Assembly (NCBI GenBank): GCA_017962845.1
Contig: JAGCUN010000041.1
Coordinates: 1 to 62,982 of the forward strand
DNA length: 62,982 bases
Source: Bacteroidales bacterium
GTDB lineage: Bacteria > Bacteroidota > Bacteroidia > Bacteroidales > WCHB1-69
Direction of reading: 5' to 3'
Position 1 is the stretch's first letter. Every line of letters starts with the position of its first letter. The notes under the pieces were generated by a model. That model did no database searches. It was not told where the DNA came from and worked only from the letters and a program-made list of their open reading frames with translations. The translations under genes were made by a program, and so were the position numbers. Positions 35,819 through 44,251 of the stretch are shown here, in pieces.

Positions 35819-37024
35819 CTACTTGCCCATGGCAATATTATAGGTGTCGGTAGCGATGACCAGCTCTTCGTTGGTGGCCACCACTACGATTTTCACCTTG
35901 GAGTCGGGGGTGGAGATGATGGCATCGTCGCCGATGACGGTCTTGTTTTTCTCCTTGTCGAGCTTGGCACCGAGGAATTCCAAACCTTCGCAGATGGGTT
36001 CTCTCTGGAAGAAAGCATTCTCGCCAATACCGCCGGTGAACAGGATGACGTCCACACCGCCCATAGCAGCAGCGTACGCGCCGATGTACTTCTTCACTCT
36101 GTAAGAGAACATATCAAAAGCGTAAGTGGAACGCATATCGCCTGCCTCTTTGCCGGCACGGATGTCGCGCATGTCAACGCCCTTGCCAGAAACACCCTTC
36201 AGACCGCACTCTTTGTTGATGAAGGTGGTGATCTGCTTGAAGCTCATGTTCTCTTTCTCCGCGATGTGCAGCATCACGCCGAGGTCGAGGTCGCCGCAGC
36301 GGGTACCCATCACGAGGCCTTCCACCGGCGTGAAACCCATAGAGGTATCCACCGACTTGCCGTCCTTGATGGCGCAGATGGAAGCGCCGCTACCGAGGTG
36401 GCAGCTGATGATTTTGGAGTGGTTGTAGTCCACACCGGCGATTTCTGCGGCGCGAGGACCCACAAACTTGTGGCTGGTGCCGTGGAAGCCATAGCGACGG
36501 ATACGGTCTTCTTCATAATATTTGTAAGGAATGGCATACAGATATGCGTGCGGCGGCATGGTCTGATGGAAGGAAGTGTCGAAAACAGCCACGTGCGGCA
36601 CGTTGGGCAGCAGCTGCTTCATGGAGTTGATACCCACGAGGCTGGCGGGATTGTGGAGCGGAGCAATCTTGCAGAGTTTTTCGATCTCGGCGATGGCCTT
36701 GTCGTCAATCAGGCAGCTCTGGGTGAAATACTCGCCGCCGTGAGCCACGCGGTGACCCACTGCACCAATCTCATCGAGGGAGGAAATAACGCCCATCTTG
36801 GGGTCGGTCAGCGCATCCAGCACCAGTTTGATACCGGCAGCGTGATCCGGGATGGGAGTCTGGGTGTAATATTTGTCTTTGCCGACCGGCTTGTGGGTGA
36901 ACTCGCCCATCTCCAAGCCGATACGCTCCACCAAACCTTTGGCTTTCAGCTCGGCATTGTTCGCCATGTCAATGAGTTGGTACTTGAGGGAAGAACTTCC
37001 GCAGTTGATGACTAATACTTTCAT
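35819..37024 (-). CDS. ackA: Acetate kinase AckA
   Basis: This 401-aa enzyme interconverts acetyl phosphate plus ADP and acetate plus ATP, the energy-yielding end of fermentation. The family motifs are INCGSSSLKYQL, HRVAHGGEYF, FDTSFHQTMP, YGFHGTSHKFV, HLGSGASI, and the C-terminal FTGGIGENAFFQRE. The usual partner pta is not in the window. The esterase-SGNH-MBOAT genes follow downstream on the same strand. Confidence 0.97.
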   Translation of the reverse strand: MKVLVINCGSSSLKYQLIDMANNAELKAKGLVERIGLEMGEFTHKPVGKDKYYTQTPIPDHAAGIKLVLDALTDPKMGVISSLDEIGAVGHRVAHGGEYFTQSCLIDDKAIAEIEKLCKIAPLHNPASLVGINSMKQLLPNVPHVAVFDTSFHQTMPPHAYLYAIPYKYYEEDRIRRYGFHGTSHKFVGPRAAEIAGVDYNHSKIISCHLGSGASICAIKDGKSVDTSMGFTPVEGLVMGTRCGDLDLGVMLHIAEKENMSFKQITTFINKECGLKGVSGKGVDMRDIRAGKEAGDMRSTYAFDMFSYRVKKYIGAYAAAMGGVDVILFTGGIGENAFFQREPICEGLEFLGAKLDKEKNKTVIGDDAIISTPDSKVKIVVVATNEELVIATDTYNIAMGK

Positions 37025-37075
37025 GATTTTTGTTTTTATTGATAAATTTGGTTAATAATTTCTTGATTACAAGCA

Positions 37076-38155
37076 TTATGCGGCAGTCTTGACCCTCGGG
37101 TCGAGCCAGCCGTAGATAATATCGACAACAATATTAATAATGACTAAAATGATGGAGATATAGAGTAGCGAGCCCATCAGCACGGGGAGGTCGTTCTGAC
37201 TCAGGGCATCCACAATGACCACGCCCATCCCCTTCCAGTCGAAGATGTACTCCACGAACACCGCACCGGCCAGCAGTCCGGCCAGCCAGCCCGAGATGGC
37301 GGTCACCACCGGGTTGAGGGCATTCTTGAGGGCGTGTTTCAGCATGATGCGGGCGGGAGTCACCCCCTTAGCACGCGCCGTACGGATGTAGTCCTGCGAC
37401 ATCACATCCAGCACCGAACTTTTGGTCAGTTCGATGACGATAGCCAAGGGACGGATGCCCAGCGTCAAGGCCGGCAGGATGATGTTCTTCAGATCCACGA
37501 ACACTCCCTGTCCGTAATCATCAACAGAATAGAGACTTCCGAACATGCTGAGGCCTGTATAGTCGGACAGCAGATAGGCGAATATCCACGCTAAGAGGAT
37601 GGCGACGAAGAACGAGGGCACCGACATGCCCAGCACTGCCACCAGCAGCGAGGTCTTGTCGAACCATGTACCCTGGTAGATGGCGCACAGCACCCCGATG
37701 AAGATGCCCACTACAATGCCGAAGATGATGGAGACGATGGCGAGCAACATGGTCTTCGGGAAGGCCTCCGCAATGATGTCGGCCACCGGACGGTCGCCAT
37801 GGTACGAGCGACGCAGGTAGGGAGCCTTCAACACTACTGCCGACTTCTCAAAACACATCATCTTGACATAATGATAATTACGGTCATTCAGATAGAAAAA
37901 GTTGGTGGCATCATCGGTGCGATGCCATGAGACAGGCGACAGGTCATTGAGGTAGCCCAGATACTGGACTGCTATCGGCAGGTCCAAACCGAGCTGATGG
38001 CGGATAGCATCTTCTGTTTTTTTGTCGTTATGCTGCCCCATGATCTCGCTCACAGGGTCAGTGGGCAACACAGCAAACAGGAAGAAAACGAGCGTTATCA
38101 CTCCAAAAAGGAGCAACAACCCGTAACCGATTCTCTTCAGGATAAACCTCAGCAT
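37076..38155 (-). CDS. ABC transporter permease (DppB/OppB type)
   Basis: This 359-aa protein matches the first permease of oligopeptide/nickel ABC importers. It has the N-terminal MLRFILKRIGYGLLLLFGVITLVFF region, a periplasmic loop, and the inner-membrane coupling EAA-like segment DYIRTARAKGVTPARIMLKHALKNAL. No ATPase, binding protein or second permease gene is adjacent, so it must work with partners elsewhere. It follows the RprY-like regulator by 24 nt and may be co-transcribed with it. Confidence 0.9.
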   Translation of the reverse strand: MLRFILKRIGYGLLLLFGVITLVFFLFAVLPTDPVSEIMGQHNDKKTEDAIRHQLGLDLPIAVQYLGYLNDLSPVSWHRTDDATNFFYLNDRNYHYVKMMCFEKSAVVLKAPYLRRSYHGDRPVADIIAEAFPKTMLLAIVSIIFGIVVGIFIGVLCAIYQGTWFDKTSLLVAVLGMSVPSFFVAILLAWIFAYLLSDYTGLSMFGSLYSVDDYGQGVFVDLKNIILPALTLGIRPLAIVIELTKSSVLDVMSQDYIRTARAKGVTPARIMLKHALKNALNPVVTAISGWLAGLLAGAVFVEYIFDWKGMGVVIVDALSQNDLPVLMGSLLYISIILVIINIVVDIIYGWLDPRVKTAA

Positions 38156-38179
38156 CCGCTCTTACAGAAGAAGATAAAG

Positions 38180-38875
38180 TTAGAAAACCAGCTTAAAGCC
38201 AATGCTATGCACGTTGATAATCTTGATGCTGGGGTCGTGTTCGTTGAATTTATGGCGCAACTTGGCGATATAGACGTCCATGCTGCGGGCGTTGTAGAAA
38301 CTGTCGTCGCCCCAGATCTTCTTCAGCGCATAACCTCTCTCCATAATCTCATTTTTCTTCTCAATCAGCATGCTGAGCAGCTCCACCTCGCGGGTAGTGA
38401 GCTTCTCCACCACTTCCCCATTCTTGGAGAGCGTCTGCTTGTTAGGATCGAAACTGAGTGCGCCCACCTGAACAGGCTTGTTGGGGTCGCCGTCGACATT
38501 GCTGACACGGCGAAGCACGGACTGTATGCGGGCGAGCAGCACCTCCATGGAGAAGGGCTTGGTAACATAGTCGTCGCCGATGGAAAGGCCCTGCAGGATA
38601 TCCTCCTGCATACTCTTGGCGGTGAGGAAGATAATCGGGATTTTGCTGTCCACCTTGCGGATGCTCTCCGCGAGGGTGAAGCCGTCCTGAATGGGCATCA
38701 TCACGTCCACAAGACAAATGCCGAAAGTGTTGGCGCAGAACATCTCATAGGCGACCTCACCGTTGTTAGCGTGCATCACCGAGAAGCCCTTGGCCTCCAG
38801 ATAGGTCGTAAGAACCTTCCCTAAGTTAACATCATCTTCCGCTAATAAAATTTTGCAAGTTTCCATATCGTTCAT
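38180..38875 (-). CDS. OmpR-family response regulator (RprY-like)
   Basis: This 231-aa protein has a receiver domain with acidic pair Glu13-Asp14-Asp15, phosphoacceptor Asp57 (CLVDVMMP) and Lys in the switch region (DDYVTKPFS). A winged-helix DNA-binding domain follows (LTTREVELLSMLIEK, ARSMDVYIAKLRHKF). The order kinase-regulator, and similarity to Bacteroides RprX/RprY as I recall it, support the name. Its ATG overlaps the kinase stop (ATGA), so the pair is translated together. Confidence 0.9.
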   Translation of the reverse strand: MNDMETCKILLAEDDVNLGKVLTTYLEAKGFSVMHANNGEVAYEMFCANTFGICLVDVMMPIQDGFTLAESIRKVDSKIPIIFLTAKSMQEDILQGLSIGDDYVTKPFSMEVLLARIQSVLRRVSNVDGDPNKPVQVGALSFDPNKQTLSKNGEVVEKLTTREVELLSMLIEKKNEIMERGYALKKIWGDDSFYNARSMDVYIAKLRHKFNEHDPSIKIINVHSIGFKLVF

Positions 38876-40350
38876 TTTTTATTGTTCTTATAAGGTATAT
38901 AGACGGTAAATGTGGAGCCTTCTCCCAGCACACTTTTCACCTTCACCCGTCCGCCATGAATCTCCACAATCTTCTTCACATAATTGAGTCCCAGACCGTA
39001 GCCTTTGTTATCATGGACATTTCCCTTGGTAACGCGATAGAACTCATCAAAAATATGCTTAATGTTCTTTTTAGGAATACCAATGCCGTTGTCAGTGACC
39101 GATACCGCCAGCATCCCCCGTTCGCACCAAGTAGAGAGTTCTATGACAGGCTGCTTGTTACTGTATTTGAGCGCATTTTCAATCAAATTGACAAAGATGC
39201 TCTCAACATGCGACTTGTCAGCCACCACGATGGGCATTTCCGCATTGAAACGGGTGACAAACTTGCCGCCAAGGTTGGTGACCTGGAGCGAAAAACTCCT
39301 CACGATAGCATTCAACACCCCATGCACGTTCACATCCTCAGCATTAATCTTGAGCTGCCCCTTCTTGAGTTGTGCCAGCTGTAGAATGTTGGTCACCATC
39401 TTCTGAAGTCGCTCATTTTCAGCGCGAATCATGGAGACATACGACTTCCTGGTCGCCACATCGGTCTGGATAGAATCATCCTCCATGGCTTCACAAGCGA
39501 GAGAAATCGTAGAAATCGGAGTCTTGAACTCGTGCGTCATATTGTTGATGAAGTCATTCTTCACCTCCTGATTGCGCTTCTGCTGCGTCAGAGTGACAAT
39601 CATAATGATCATCAACAAACTGAGCAGCACCACAATGCCGGCGATAGGAAGCACGATGGGAAACATCTTTTTGAGGAAGAAGGCACGCTCGGACGGGAAA
39701 TTCAAGATGAGATAATGAGTATAAACCTCCGTATTATTGGTCTGTAGAGCAAAGATATAAGCTTTGTCCACAATATTCTTATCCATCGACTTGCTCCTGA
39801 TCACGAAGTGGTCTTTAGGGAAATTAAAGATACCATACTCAAAGGCGATATCCATCCCGTATTCATGAAGCGTTTTCTTCACAATGTCGGTGAAATCGTG
39901 ACTGTCGATACGTTTGATAATGGAGTCGGTATAGAGGGAATGGCCGGTAGCCACCGTATCCAAAACAACAATTTTGGCACTATCATCACTGTGGAAATAA
40001 CTGGTATCCTGCTTCAGAATGACCAGGTCTCCTTGGTATTCGGTAACAGTCTGTGTGAGCAAAGCACTCGGCACCCCGTCATTCATCACCAACAAAGTAT
40101 GGGTATCCGGAGAATCCGCTGATTCAGAAAAAGATACCAAGGCAGTATCAGACATGAACTCCTCATTGATTCTGTTGTTGAACTTCACTGCAATCTCGCG
40201 TCCCACCTTCAGCACTTCGCCGGTGAAAGCTGCCTTTTGAGCCTTTTCAGCCTGCACATACAACCGATAGAAACTGAAGGCCAGCACCCCCAAAAGGATG
40301 AGCAGCAACAGAATCCAGCAAAAGAGGAAAATCACACGTTTGCGTCCCAT
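38872..40350 (-). CDS. Membrane sensor histidine kinase (RprX-like)
   Basis: This 492-aa protein has TM1 (~10-30), a periplasmic sensor region of ~195 residues, and TM2 (~230-255). Next come a HisKA dimerisation domain with His273 (MTHEFKTPIS) and an HATPase_c domain (LIENALKYSN, DNGIGIPKKN, GYGLGLNYVKKIVE). It phosphorylates the adjacent regulator in response to an unknown periplasmic signal. In Bacteroides RprXY has been linked to envelope and stress responses. Confidence 0.9.
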   Translation of the reverse strand: MGRKRVIFLFCWILLLLILLGVLAFSFYRLYVQAEKAQKAAFTGEVLKVGREIAVKFNNRINEEFMSDTALVSFSESADSPDTHTLLVMNDGVPSALLTQTVTEYQGDLVILKQDTSYFHSDDSAKIVVLDTVATGHSLYTDSIIKRIDSHDFTDIVKKTLHEYGMDIAFEYGIFNFPKDHFVIRSKSMDKNIVDKAYIFALQTNNTEVYTHYLILNFPSERAFFLKKMFPIVLPIAGIVVLLSLLMIIMIVTLTQQKRNQEVKNDFINNMTHEFKTPISTISLACEAMEDDSIQTDVATRKSYVSMIRAENERLQKMVTNILQLAQLKKGQLKINAEDVNVHGVLNAIVRSFSLQVTNLGGKFVTRFNAEMPIVVADKSHVESIFVNLIENALKYSNKQPVIELSTWCERGMLAVSVTDNGIGIPKKNIKHIFDEFYRVTKGNVHDNKGYGLGLNYVKKIVEIHGGRVKVKSVLGEGSTFTVYIPYKNNKK

Positions 40351-40372
40351 ATCATCTTTTCAAATGCGAGGG

Positions 40373-40380
40373 CAAAAATA
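40373..40380 (-). promoter_or_regulatory. Promoter of the kinase-regulator operon
   Basis: TATTTTTG on the minus strand, 22 nt before the kinase ATG. Confidence 0.6.
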
Positions 40381-40445
40381 CAACTTTTTAAGATAGAAAA
40401 CAAATTTTATCCCCTATTTTTGGAGAAAAATGATGCTCATGAAAA

Positions 40446-41531
40446 TCAACCGACTATAAGGCCGCCGCCCACCACCAAGCCGTCCTGATACAGCACCAGC
40501 GACTGTCCGGGCGTAACGCCCCACACCGGCTCGTTGAAACGGAGTTCCAGACTGTCGCCGTCGATGCTCACAACCGCCTCCGCCGCCGCACTCCGGTACC
40601 GGATTCGCGCCTGCACCTGCGGATGCTCGCGCAACCTTTCTGCGTCGGTGAAACTGCAACCCTCCGCACGCAAAGTGGTGGTCAGCAGGTCGTTGCGATC
40701 GCCCAATGTCACCGTGTTGTCCTTCGCTGAAATGGCGGTCACGTACTTCGGCGTGCCAAAAGCCACCCGCAACCCCTTGCGCTGCCCGATGGTGTAAAAC
40801 GGAAAACCATCGTGCTGGCCCACCTTGTTTCCTTCCCGATCCAAGAAGTCACCAGGGTGGACTATCTCACTAAAATCGGGCACATTCTCCGACAAAAATC
40901 TACGATAGTCATTATCTGGAATGAAACAAATTTCCTGACTTTCAGTTTTTTGCGAAAGTTTTACATAACCATGGTCGAAGGCTATCTTTCGCACCTCCGG
41001 CTTGGTGAGATTCCCTAATGGGAAGATGGTGCGGGACAAGTTCTCCTCGGTAAGCCGCCATAAAAAATAGGTCTGATCTTTCATGGTGTCGGCGGCAGTA
41101 CCCAGATAATAATGGCCGTCGCGCTGCACCACCCGCGCATAATGCCCCGTGGCAATGCCGTCGCAGCCCAGTTCATCAGCTTTATCCAACAATAATCCCC
41201 ACTTGATGGAAGAGTTGCACAGCACACACGGGTTGGGCGTGCGCCCGTTCATATATTCATGGATGAAATCACCGATGACATGCTTCTTAAAGGCCTCTCG
41301 AAAATCCAAAATATGATGCTCAAAACCCAGCTGCTCAGCCAGATGGCGCGCCTCCATGATGGAGTCGATGCTGCAACAGCCGCGCTCTTTGGCGATACAA
41401 CTCTCCTTGATGCTGTCGAACGTGCGGAAGGTGCCGCCCACCAGCTCATAACCCTGTTCCAGCAACAAAAGCGCCGACACGGTACTGTCGATACCGCCGC
41501 TCATCGCCATCAAGATTTTCTTTTTCTTCAT
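40446..41531 (-). CDS. mnmA: tRNA-specific 2-thiouridylase MnmA
   Basis: This 361-aa enzyme makes 2-thiouridine at the wobble position (U34) of tRNA-Lys, -Glu and -Gln. The PP-loop SGGIDS lies near the N-terminus. The catalytic cysteine pair is in NPCVLCNSSIKWG and QEICFIPD. Motifs such as TGHYARV, KDQTYFLW and FYTIGQRKGL match MnmA. The ATG at 41531 is taken instead of a TTG two codons upstream. It is divergent from hydE. Confidence 0.95.
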   Translation of the reverse strand: MKKKKILMAMSGGIDSTVSALLLLEQGYELVGGTFRTFDSIKESCIAKERGCCSIDSIMEARHLAEQLGFEHHILDFREAFKKHVIGDFIHEYMNGRTPNPCVLCNSSIKWGLLLDKADELGCDGIATGHYARVVQRDGHYYLGTAADTMKDQTYFLWRLTEENLSRTIFPLGNLTKPEVRKIAFDHGYVKLSQKTESQEICFIPDNDYRRFLSENVPDFSEIVHPGDFLDREGNKVGQHDGFPFYTIGQRKGLRVAFGTPKYVTAISAKDNTVTLGDRNDLLTTTLRAEGCSFTDAERLREHPQVQARIRYRSAAAEAVVSIDGDSLELRFNEPVWGVTPGQSLVLYQDGLVVGGGLIVG

Positions 41532-41547
41532 CCCCAAAATTTTCCAG

Positions 41548-41555
41548 CAAAATTA
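41548..41555 (-). promoter_or_regulatory. Promoter of mnmA
   Basis: TAATTTTG on the minus strand, 16 nt before the ATG. Confidence 0.55.
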
Positions 41556-41600
41556 CAACTAAAAATCAAACCGCGAATATCAAGATTGAGAATTTTATAA

Positions 41601-41608
41601 TATTTTTG
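41601..41608 (+). promoter_or_regulatory. Promoter of hydE
   Basis: TATTTTTG, 68 nt before the ATG at 41677. Confidence 0.5.
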
Positions 41609-41676
41609 CCGAAAGAAAAATGACAAGGGCCAATCTTTTCATAAACCATTATAAAATAATAATTTAGATTAAAATA

Positions 41677-42762
41677 ATGACGAACATATCCTCCATTCTC
41701 ACCCAGCAACATTTCGAAAAAGATGAACTCGTTGCCCTGCTTGCCTGCGAAGGCGACGACATGGACCTGCTTCTGAAAAGGGCGCTTGAGGTGAAGAAGG
41801 AGCATGTGGGGCCTCAGGTGCATCTGCGCGGCCTCATCGAGCTGAGCAACATCTGTCGCAAGTCGTGCCTCTACTGCGGCATCCGCAGCGACAACCGCAA
41901 GGTGGAGCGCTACGAGCTGACCGACGAGGAGGTAATCAGCTGCGCCCGACTGGCGCATCAGCTTGGCTACGGCTCGGTTGCCATACAGGGCGGCGAGCGC
42001 AGCGACAAGGTCTTCACCGACCGCATCACGCGCCTTGTGCGCCAGATCAAAGAGATTGACGGCGGATCGCTCGGCATCACGCTCTCGCTCGGCGAACAAA
42101 GCGAGGAGGTGTACCGCGACTGGTTCGAGGCCGGCGCACACCGCTATCTGCTCCGCATCGAAGCCTCCAACGAGGAACTTTACTACCGCATCCACCCACG
42201 CGACGAGCGGCATGACTTCCACCAGCGGCTCGGCTGCATCGACCAGCTGCTGAAAATCGGCTACCAGACAGGCACCGGCGTGATGGTGGGTCTCCCCTTC
42301 CAAACCCTCAGCGACCTCGCCGACGACCTCCTCTTCTTCCTCCGCAAAGACGTGGCCATGGTCGGCATGGGACCGTTCATCCCCCACCCCGACACACCGC
42401 TGTACGCATACGCCGACCAAATTCCTTCCGCAGAAGAACGGATGAACCTCACCCTCAAGATGATCGCCATCCTGCGACTGATGATGCCGGATATCAATAT
42501 GGTGGCGGCCACCGCCAACCAGACCGTTGACCTGATGGGCCGCGAAAAGGCTATCCTCGCCGGCGCCAACGTCATCATGCCCAACCTCACTCCCAACGAG
42601 TTCCGCGAGGATTACCTGATTTACCCCGACAAGGCATGCGTGGGCGACAAACCCGAACAGTGCCGCTTCTGCTTAGACAAGCGGATGGAATCCATCGGGC
42701 ATGAAATACAGTACAATGCATGGGGCGACTCGCCGGCCTTTACCCGGAAGCACCAGAAATAA
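41677..42762 (+). CDS. hydE: [FeFe]-hydrogenase maturation radical SAM protein HydE
   Basis: This 361-aa radical-SAM enzyme has the cluster motif Cys60-x3-Cys64-x2-Cys67 (NICRKSCLYCGIR). GGERSD, LGITLSLGEQ, MVGLPFQTL and MGPFIPHPDTPL follow, and match HydE. The C-terminal CRFCLDKRMESIG is usual. HydE helps build the H-cluster of [FeFe] hydrogenases together with HydF and HydG, which are not in this window. It implies fermentative H2 metabolism. The related PylB and BioB families fit less well. Confidence 0.9.
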   Translation: MTNISSILTQQHFEKDELVALLACEGDDMDLLLKRALEVKKEHVGPQVHLRGLIELSNICRKSCLYCGIRSDNRKVERYELTDEEVISCARLAHQLGYGSVAIQGGERSDKVFTDRITRLVRQIKEIDGGSLGITLSLGEQSEEVYRDWFEAGAHRYLLRIEASNEELYYRIHPRDERHDFHQRLGCIDQLLKIGYQTGTGVMVGLPFQTLSDLADDLLFFLRKDVAMVGMGPFIPHPDTPLYAYADQIPSAEERMNLTLKMIAILRLMMPDINMVAATANQTVDLMGREKAILAGANVIMPNLTPNEFREDYLIYPDKACVGDKPEQCRFCLDKRMESIGHEIQYNAWGDSPAFTRKHQK

Positions 42763-42764
42763 AA

Positions 42765-42786
42765 AAGCACGGCCGAAACCGTGCTT
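42765..42786 (-). terminator. Terminator between hydE and the DUF2807 gene
   Basis: An 8-bp stem AAGCACGG/CCGTGCTT with a 6-nt loop. On the minus strand it is followed by TTTTTTA, so it mainly serves the DUF2807 gene. On the plus strand it can still act on hydE. Confidence 0.8.
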
Positions 42787-42807
42787 CTATCAGAAAAGCG
42801 AAAACAC

Positions 42808-43758
42808 TTATTTTTTCTTAATGAGCTGACCAGAGCCGTTGCTGGTAAAGCTGATTTTAAGGTCGCCCTTGAACATCACATTGCCGGAGGAGGTGATGGT
42901 GACATCAAGGCTGGCGGAAGGAGCCACTCCGAGGTCGCCGGTACCGTTGTTGACCACCTTAGCCTTCTCGGCGGCGAGGTTCAGCGCGTCGAAGTTGGAG
43001 GCGTTGGAGGCGGTAATGTTGACATTGCGGGCGGTACCCGACATGGAAACCGTGCCGGTGCTGGTCATCGTGGCATTGACATCCTTGCCAGCGAAACCGG
43101 TGAAGTCCAAATTGCCGGCGTTGGTCACCTTGAGGGTGAGGGCGTCGGTCTGCACGCTGCCCCAGCGGGAGCCTTCGAGCGAGTTAGCCTCAATCTCGAG
43201 CTTGGGGGCGGTAAAGTTGTTGATGTTGGCGGTCACGTTGTCGGCCATGGAGATCTTGACGCCGCTGTTGCTGATGACATCCTTCATGCTGAGGTCGAAA
43301 TCGCCGGTGGCGGCCACCTTAAGGCTTCCGGTTTTCAGGTTGGTGATGTTGCACTGACCTTTTCCAGCCAGCGAGAGGTCCATCTTGTCGGACGGGATGC
43401 CGTCGGCGGTGATGTTACCTTCACCCTTGAACTGCAGCTTGTTGAGCATGGAAGTGGAGAGGGTGATGGTGATGGGGTAATTGGGTGCGAGACGGGTCTT
43501 CTTTTCAACGTAGATGTTGAGAGTTTTGCCCTTCACCTCGGTGATGATGTAGGGCAGCAGGTTCGACTCGGCCTCTACCATGACCTTGGGAGAGATGGCG
43601 TAGTCGAGTTTGATGTTGAAGTCGGCGGTGACGACCACCTGTTGGAATTCAGTGACGATACGGGTGTCCTGTTTCAGGTCCTGGTTGCCGGGGATGTCGG
43701 CGGCACTGACGGCTGCAAAAGTGCAGAGTGCGACAAATAATGCAAAAAACTTCTTCAT
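42808..43758 (-). CDS. Exported DUF2807 (head GIN domain) protein
   Basis: This 316-aa protein has a signal peptide (MKKFFALFVALCTFAAVSA). A repetitive right-handed beta-helix-like body follows, with many short strands of the type LKVTNAGNLDFTGF, VKISMADNVTANINNF and ITSSGNVMFKGDL. The pattern fits the putative auto-transporter adhesin (DUF2807) family. It is probably on the cell surface or in the periplasm. Its role is unknown. It has its own promoter and terminator. Confidence 0.85.
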   Translation of the reverse strand: MKKFFALFVALCTFAAVSAADIPGNQDLKQDTRIVTEFQQVVVTADFNIKLDYAISPKVMVEAESNLLPYIITEVKGKTLNIYVEKKTRLAPNYPITITLSTSMLNKLQFKGEGNITADGIPSDKMDLSLAGKGQCNITNLKTGSLKVAATGDFDLSMKDVISNSGVKISMADNVTANINNFTAPKLEIEANSLEGSRWGSVQTDALTLKVTNAGNLDFTGFAGKDVNATMTSTGTVSMSGTARNVNITASNASNFDALNLAAEKAKVVNNGTGDLGVAPSASLDVTITSSGNVMFKGDLKISFTSNGSGQLIKKK

Positions 43759-43795
43759 AACTATAGATTTTTAATGTTGTCGAAAATTACGGCTG

Positions 43796-43803
43796 CAAAA
43801 TTA
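43796..43803 (-). promoter_or_regulatory. Promoter of the DUF2807 gene
   Basis: TAATTTTG on the minus strand, 37 nt before the ATG. Confidence 0.55.
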
Positions 43804-43996
43804 CGAGAAAAAACAATAAAAAGCAATGGGAAAACGAAAAAAAGACGCGATGCGAAAAGATTGCCATCGGTTTGCCCAAATATTGGGGGAAGCGGATGAA
43901 GGAGGATTTTCATCAAAAGTACAATCATTTGTTTATCAATAAATTGATAATTAAAATTTTTTTTCAAAAATTTGTAAAAAGTGATGAAAAAAGTTG

Positions 43997-44004
43997 TAAT
44001 TTTG
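43997..44004 (+). promoter_or_regulatory. Promoter of tRNA-His
   Basis: TAATTTTG, 13 nt before the mature tRNA 5' end. Confidence 0.7.
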
Positions 44005-44017
44005 CACCCTCAAACAT

Positions 44018-44092
44018 GGCGGTTGTAGCTCAGTTGGTTAGAGTACCGGATTGTGGTTCCGTGGGTCGTCGGTTCGAATCCGACCTGCCGCC
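44018..44092 (+). tRNA. tRNA-His (GTG)
   Basis: The cloverleaf has acceptor GCGGTTG/CTGCCGC, D-stem GCTC, and anticodon loop TTGTGGT with anticodon GTG. The T-arm is GTCGG-TTCGAAT-CCGAC. The extra G at position -1 (44018) opposite C73 is the histidine identity element. The acceptor has a U-U mismatch at 6-67 and the anticodon stem a C-U mismatch at 27-43. CCA is not encoded. Its 3' end is duplicated at 46409. Confidence 0.93.
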
Positions 44093-44100
44093 CAAAAGCA

Positions 44101-44137
44101 AAGCAGCGATTTGCAAGCACAAATCGCTGCTTTTTTT
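44101..44137 (+). terminator. Terminator of tRNA-His
   Basis: A 13-bp stem AAGCAGCGATTTG/CAAATCGCTGCTT with a 6-nt loop, followed by a T run. Confidence 0.88.
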
Positions 44138-44251
44138 CTTTCGGAACAGAATCGGGACAGAACGCAGTTGAAATTGTGGAAATAAATAACATTAAATCAT
44201 TAATTGCCAATAAGATAAAAGAATCACAAGAACAGAAGAAAGTTCAGGCAA

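Noticed and set aside
42781..43740. 319-codon open frame antisense to the DUF2807 gene
   Set aside because: It is a mirror of the repetitive beta-strand coding sequence. The gene on the minus strand has a signal peptide, promoter and terminator.
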